Origin: Streptosporangiaceae bacterium
GTDB taxonomy: Bacteria; Actinomycetota; Actinomycetes; Streptosporangiales; Streptosporangiaceae
Length of the DNA stretch: 8,690 bases
Assembly: GCA_030040415.1 (NCBI GenBank)
Contig: JASHTT010000106.1
Span: 1 to 8,690, forward strand
Direction of reading: 5' to 3'
Shown here: piece after piece, positions 6,227 to 8,690 of the stretch
How positions within the stretch are numbered: position 1 is the first letter of the stretch
How the letters are laid out: each line of letters opens with the position of its first letter
Made by a program: the position numbers and the translations under genes
Notes under the pieces: generated by a model
Database searches by the model: none
What the model was told of the DNA's origin: nothing
Seen by the model: the letters and a program-made list of their open reading frames with translations, nothing else

Positions 6227-6682
6227 CTAGCCCGATAGCTGCCCGCGGACCATCGCGGCCACCCGCTTTCCGTCGGCCCGGCCAGCCACCCTTGGCGTGA
6301 GCAGCTTCATGACCTGGCCCATGCCGCCCGGCCCGGTGGCCCCGGTCTCCGTGATGGCCTCCGCGATCATGGCGGCCAGTTCGGCATCATCAAGCTGGGC
6401 GGGCAAGTAAGCGTTCAGCACGTCTTCCTCGGCCCGCTCTGCCGCTGCTTGCTCGGCCCGCCCGGCCTCCGCGAACGCGGAGGCGGCCTCGCGCCGGCGC
6501 TTCGCCTCCCGGCCGAGGATCTTGACAACCTCGTCGTCGGCCAGCTCGCGAACGGCGGTCCCCGAAACCTCCTCGTTCCTAATCGAAGTGAGGACCATGC
6601 GCAGAGCCCGCGCGCTTATCTCGTCACGTGCCTTCATGGCGGTGACGAGGTCGGCCCGGATCTGCTCCTTGAGCGTTGTCAT
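6227..6682 (-). CDS. GatB/YqeY domain-containing protein
   Basis: This 151-residue protein is full length for the stand-alone YqeY family, which resembles the C-terminal helical tail domain of GatB, the tRNA-binding part of the Asp/Glu-tRNA amidotransferase. Seen here: an N-terminal helix MTTLKEQIRADLVTAMKARD, LRMVLTSIRNEEV (27-39), a charged helical stretch KRRREAASAFAEAGR (61-75), YLPAQL (92-97), GMGQVMKLL (120-128) and GRADGKRV (134-141), the usual family landmarks. It is soluble and has no catalytic motif. The function of free-standing YqeY is not established; a tRNA- or RNA-linked role is inference. ATG 6682 is preferred over the in-frame ATG at 6721 because an AGGA ribosome site (6691-6694) sits 8 nt upstream and the protein then begins as the family does. 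It converges on ponA2 and diverges from the phosphoesterase gene, so it is transcribed alone. Confidence 0.9.
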   Translation of the reverse strand: MTTLKEQIRADLVTAMKARDEISARALRMVLTSIRNEEVSGTAVRELADDEVVKILGREAKRRREAASAFAEAGRAEQAAAERAEEDVLNAYLPAQLDDAELAAMIAEAITETGATGPGGMGQVMKLLTPRVAGRADGKRVAAMVRGQLSG

Positions 6683-6764
6683 GATGCATATCCTGCCGCG
6701 CAACCGGCGGCGCTGCGGCACGGGCGCGGCTCAGCCAGCCGGCCGGGCATGGCACCATGAGTGC

Positions 6765-7673
6765 ATGCGAGCGCGAACCCTGGTGAAAGCGGCAGCCCTG
6801 GCCGGTGCTGCCGGTCTTGGATACGCGAGCGTCGTCGAGCGGAACTGGTTCGCCCTGCGGCGCTACGAGGTCCCTGTGCTGCCAGCCGACGCTCAGCCGC
6901 TGCGCCTCCTGCACGTGTCGGACATCCACCTCACGCCCGGGCGACACCTGCTGATGTCCTGGCTGCGGACGCTCGACGCGCTGGAGCCGGACCTCGTCGT
7001 CAACACCGGGGACTCCATCGCGCACCGGCAGGCTGTCGGCCCACTGCTCACCGCGCTCGGCCCGCTGCTCAGCCGCCCCGGGGTGTTCGTCTTCGGGTCT
7101 AACGACCTGTTCTCGCCCCAACTGGCGAACCCGGCCAGGTACCTGTGGCGGACAAGTAAAGGTGAGCACAATCGGCACGTGCCCGACCTGCCGTGGACCG
7201 AGCTTCGCGACGGCATGGAAGGCGCGGGCTGGTTCGACGCCGACAACCGGCGCGGCCGCATCAAGGTCGGCGAACTGGACATCGAGGTTGCTGGCGTGCA
7301 CGACTCGCACATCGGCCGCGACCGCTACGACAAGATCGCCGGGCCCGCCGATCCCAGCGCTGACCTCCGGCTCGCCGTGATGCACTCGCCCGAGCCGGCA
7401 GTGCTTGACCAGTTCGCCGCCGATGGCTTCGAACTGCTGCTGGCAGGCCACACGCACGGCGGCCAGGTCTGCCTGCCCGGTACCGGCGCCTTGGTGACCA
7501 ACTGCGGCATCTCCCGTGAGCTGGCCAGTGGCCTGCACCCTTACCCCGGCGACCCGGCGGGGAAGGCCTGGCTGCACGTGTCGGCGGGTCTCGGTACCTC
7601 GCCGTATGCGCCGGTCCGGCTGTTCTGCAGGCCTGAGGCGACGCTGCTCACGCTGGTACCGCGCATCAGCTAG
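6765..7673 (+). CDS. Metallophosphoesterase (YkuE-like, Rv3683 type)
   Basis: A 302-residue calcineurin-like phosphoesterase with the full set of dinuclear metal motifs: SDIHL (52-56; D53, H55), TGDS (81-84; D83), GSND (111-114; N113), MHSPEP (206-211; H207) and GHTHGGQ (228-234; H229, H231). The GNHE/D motif is replaced by GSND, which keeps the metal-binding asparagine. The N-terminus is basic then mildly hydrophobic (VKAAALAGAAGLGYASVV, 7-24), either a weak membrane anchor or an uncleaved signal, so an envelope or membrane-surface location is possible. Family substrates include phospholipid-linked phosphates such as UDP-diacylglucosamine, but the substrate here is unknown. ATG 6765 is chosen because the longer upstream reading overlaps the yqeY-type gene antisense. 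No ribosome site precedes it; CACCAT ends seven bases upstream, a poor -10 match. An out-of-frame ATG at 6757 starts a nine-codon ORF overlapping the start. Its stop codon overlaps the likely -10 of the tRNA gene. Confidence 0.88.
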   Translation: MRARTLVKAAALAGAAGLGYASVVERNWFALRRYEVPVLPADAQPLRLLHVSDIHLTPGRHLLMSWLRTLDALEPDLVVNTGDSIAHRQAVGPLLTALGPLLSRPGVFVFGSNDLFSPQLANPARYLWRTSKGEHNRHVPDLPWTELRDGMEGAGWFDADNRRGRIKVGELDIEVAGVHDSHIGRDRYDKIAGPADPSADLRLAVMHSPEPAVLDQFAADGFELLLAGHTHGGQVCLPGTGALVTNCGISRELASGLHPYPGDPAGKAWLHVSAGLGTSPYAPVRLFCRPEATLLTLVPRIS

Positions 7674-7676
7674 ACT
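7647..7676 (+). promoter_or_regulatory. Candidate promoter of tRNA-Pro
   Basis: CTCACG (7647-7652) and TAGACT (7671-7676) are 18 bp apart; TAGACT fits TANNNT. The start would fall near 7683, eight bases before the mature tRNA. The TAG of this -10 is also the stop codon of the phosphoesterase gene. Confidence 0.4.
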
Positions 7677-7690
7677 TCTCGGGCGGTCAG

Positions 7691-7764
7691 CGGGGTGTAG
7701 CGCAGCTTGGCAGCGCGCTTCGTTCGGGACGAAGAGGCCGCCGGTTCAAATCCGGCCACCCCGA
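7691..7764 (+). tRNA. tRNA-Pro, anticodon CGG
   Basis: A complete 74-nt cloverleaf can be drawn. The acceptor stem 7691-7697 (CGGGGTG) pairs with 7757-7763 (CACCCCG), with discriminator A at 7764. The D arm begins GCGC at 7700. The anticodon stem CTTCG (7718-7722) pairs with CGAAG (7730-7734) around loop TTCGGGA, giving anticodon CGG (7725-7727) followed by G37. The T arm is GCCGG-TTCAAAT-CCGGC (7740-7756). C1-G72, A73 and G37 agree with bacterial tRNA-Pro. It reads CCG codons, which are common in this GC-rich genome. The 3' CCA is not encoded and must be added. Confidence 0.96.
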
Positions 7765-7771
7765 CCCAGGT

Positions 7772-7809
7772 CAGAGGGCTGTTTCTCGTCATGAGGAGCG
7801 GCCCTCCTG
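7772..7809 (+). terminator. Possible terminator hairpin after tRNA-Pro
   Basis: CAGAGGGC (7772-7779) pairs with GCCCTCCTG (7801-7809) with one bulged base, and the loop contains a smaller CTC/GAG fold. It lies 8 bp beyond the tRNA, where a terminator is expected. No T-run follows, so the call rests on position and folding only. Confidence 0.4.
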
Positions 7810-7855
7810 TACGTCGTGCGTCAGTCGACCCGTGCTCCCACGGCTGCGCCGTGCC

Positions 7856-8296
7856 CTAGGTGCTGTAGGTGATCGTGACGGCCTCCTTGGTGCTGGAGAT
7901 CGTCGTGGCCTTGAACGTTCCGGTGGCTCCCTTGAACGCGCCGGTTCCCCCGGTCACCTTGCCGTCAGTGACCGCGCCGGTCTTGATACTGACGGTGAAC
8001 GTGCCGTAGAGGAACCCGCCGCTGGCGTCCACGGTGAGGTTCCCGGCGGCGCTGCTCGCCGATATGACCGTCTCGTACAGCATGTCGAAGCCGACGGTCT
8101 TGCCCGCTGCGTTGACGTCAGTCCCCTGGCCGCCGAATGTGGTCGGGGTGAAGCTGACCTCGGCCTTCTTCACCCCGATGAACTTCAGCGTGTGTGTCGC
8201 GCCGCTCGCGCTGGCCACGGCGGGCAGTACCAGGGTCCCGGTGATGCCGAGGACGACAGCCGCGCCTGCTGCTGCCAGGGATGTTCGGAGTTTCAT
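7856..8296 (-). CDS. Small secreted protein, allene-oxide-cyclase/dirigent barrel-like
   Basis: This 146-residue protein starts with a Sec signal peptide: MKLRTS, a hydrophobic core from 7 to 25, and AVASA ending at about residue 30, with likely cleavage after A30. The mature part of about 116 residues has no cysteine and is rich in Thr, Gly and alternating beta-type stretches. The segment TGGTGAFKGATGTF (115-128) followed by a short Thr-rich strand resembles the GTGAYxGARGT element near the end of allene-oxide-cyclase/dirigent-like barrel proteins, which occur as small exported proteins in actinomycetes; their function there is unknown. Catalytic identity with plant enzymes is not implied. 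The ATG at 8296 is chosen over longer in-frame readings because AGGAGA (8304-8309) lies 7 nt upstream and the signal peptide begins exactly there. It is transcribed towards the tRNA and shares no operon with neighbours seen here. Confidence 0.8.
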   Translation of the reverse strand: MKLRTSLAAAGAAVVLGITGTLVLPAVASASGATHTLKFIGVKKAEVSFTPTTFGGQGTDVNAAGKTVGFDMLYETVISASSAAGNLTVDASGGFLYGTFTVSIKTGAVTDGKVTGGTGAFKGATGTFKATTISSTKEAVTITYST

Positions 8297-8303
8297 GATC
8301 GCT

Positions 8304-8309
8304 TCTCCT
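8304..8309 (-). promoter_or_regulatory. Strong ribosome binding site of the secreted-protein gene
   Basis: AGGAGA on the minus strand, 7 nt before the ATG at 8296, is the best Shine-Dalgarno match in the window. It fixes the start at the signal peptide rather than at the upstream in-frame codons. Confidence 0.65.
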
Positions 8310-8366
8310 GCCTGCGGGGCATGCCGGTCGGGCTTGTGACCCGATGATGCGCCCCGCGGGCCGGGT

Positions 8367-8409
8367 AAGCCAGGCCCGTGCCCAGTTGCTGTGGTCACCC
8401 GCCTGGCTT
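8367..8409. repeat. 9-bp perfect inverted repeat upstream of the secreted-protein gene
   Basis: AAGCCAGGC (8367-8375) and GCCTGGCTT (8401-8409) are perfect inverted copies separated by 25 bases, about 70-113 bp upstream of the ATG at 8296. It could be an operator or a leader hairpin; nothing in the sequence decides between them. Confidence 0.5.
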
Positions 8410-8427
8410 CCTGGCGAAGGTCCCGGC

Positions 8428-8433
8428 AGCCTA
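8428..8433 (-). promoter_or_regulatory. Weak candidate -10 of the secreted-protein gene
   Basis: TAGGCT on the minus strand fits TANNNT and is the same hexamer proposed for the slipin gene. No matching -35 is seen at 16-18 bp. If used, the leader would be about 125 nt and would contain the 9-bp inverted repeat. Confidence 0.2.
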
Positions 8434-8690
8434 TCGCGCCTAGATCCCGGGAAGCCGCAACGGCAAGCAACACGAACCAGCAACGGGCCCCAGCACACGC
8501 CGCGGTATCGGTCGTAGAGGGTGACGCGTGCACATCTGCGTGGCCGCGCGCAGCCGCTGTTCGTGACCGTCGTCTTCACCTATTAAGGGCGGCAGCATGC
8601 TCGGTGTGCTACGGGAGAAGTGACAGGCCCGGGAGGTACCGGGACGGCTCAGGTGAGGATCCCGGCTGAGCGGCAGCCCGCAATTGCTGA

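Larger units (their letters stand above)
8297..8690. other. Right-end intergenic region without a credible gene
   Basis: About 394 bp hold the ribosome site, leader and possible promoter of the secreted-protein gene, plus the 9-bp inverted repeat at 8367-8409. The open frames here have shadow-like, Arg-rich or low-complexity translations and no family resemblance. A GTG at 8652 is open to the right edge for 13 codons, which is too short to judge. TATTAA at 8581-8586 is a rare AT-rich spot that could be part of a promoter for a gene to the right. Confidence 0.4.

Noticed and set aside
5418..6230. 270-codon plus-strand ORF inside ponA2
   Set aside because: Arg/Pro-rich translation in another frame of a strongly supported gene; a GC-rich shadow.
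6522..6764. Longer phosphoesterase reading from 6522
   Set aside because: The extra 81 codons are antisense to the well-supported GatB/YqeY gene and show no family resemblance.
7691..7855. Integration site or genomic island edge at the tRNA 3' end
   Set aside because: No repeat of the tRNA end, integrase or composition change is visible within the window.
8297..8533. Longer secreted-protein reading from 8533
   Set aside because: It would bury a clear signal peptide 79 residues inside the protein; the strong ribosome site at 8304-8309 marks the internal ATG.
8652..8690. Start of a further gene at GTG 8652
   Set aside because: Only 13 codons before the edge, with no clear ribosome site or recognisable sequence.

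Overview
The window looks like chromosomal core DNA from a high-GC, probably filamentous, actinomycete. Evidence: very GC-rich third codon positions, many GTG starts, a WhiB-family protein, and a gene order recognisable from memory as that of Mycobacterium tuberculosis Rv3679-Rv3683 and the Streptomyces wblA region (Get3/ArsA-like ATPase pair, WhiB4/WblA, class A PBP, metallophosphoesterase). The PBP lacks the C-terminal PASTA domain of mycobacterial PonA2, and there is a small secreted barrel-like protein of a type common in filamentous actinomycetes. Both argue for a Streptomyces/Streptosporangiales-like host rather than a mycobacterium. The exact genus cannot be told from this window.

Layout, left to right: (1) 1-767, minus: N-terminal part of a slipin/SPFH protein running off the left edge; (2) 768-948: divergent promoter region; (3) 949-3164, plus: two overlapping ATPase genes, bagA and bagB; (4) 3176-3475, minus: a WhiB4/WblA-type iron-sulfur regulator, convergent with bagB and only 11 bp away; (5) 3476-3876: a 401-bp divergent regulatory region; (6) 3877-6159, plus: a bifunctional penicillin-binding protein (ponA2-like); (7) 6227-6682, minus: a GatB/YqeY-domain protein; (8) 6765-7673, plus: a membrane-proximal metallophosphoesterase; (9) 7691-7764, plus: tRNA-Pro with anticodon CGG; (10) 7856-8296, minus: a small secreted protein resembling allene-oxide-cyclase/dirigent barrels; (11) 8297-8690: no credible gene.

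By family knowledge, genes 3, 4, 6 and 8 form a long-conserved actinobacterial neighbourhood: a Get3-like ATPase pair, a redox/NO-responsive regulator, peptidoglycan synthesis and an envelope phosphoesterase. A shared role in envelope or redox homeostasis is inference. The most informative sequence observations are these: the two ATPases lack different pieces of the Get3-type nucleotide site; bagA and ponA2 both have a TANNNT hexamer placed exactly for leaderless GTG starts; the PBP has a Gly/His-rich tail and eight cysteines; and the slipin has no N-terminal membrane segment. I found no CRISPR array, insertion sequence, phage genes or defence system, and no convincing wholly new system.
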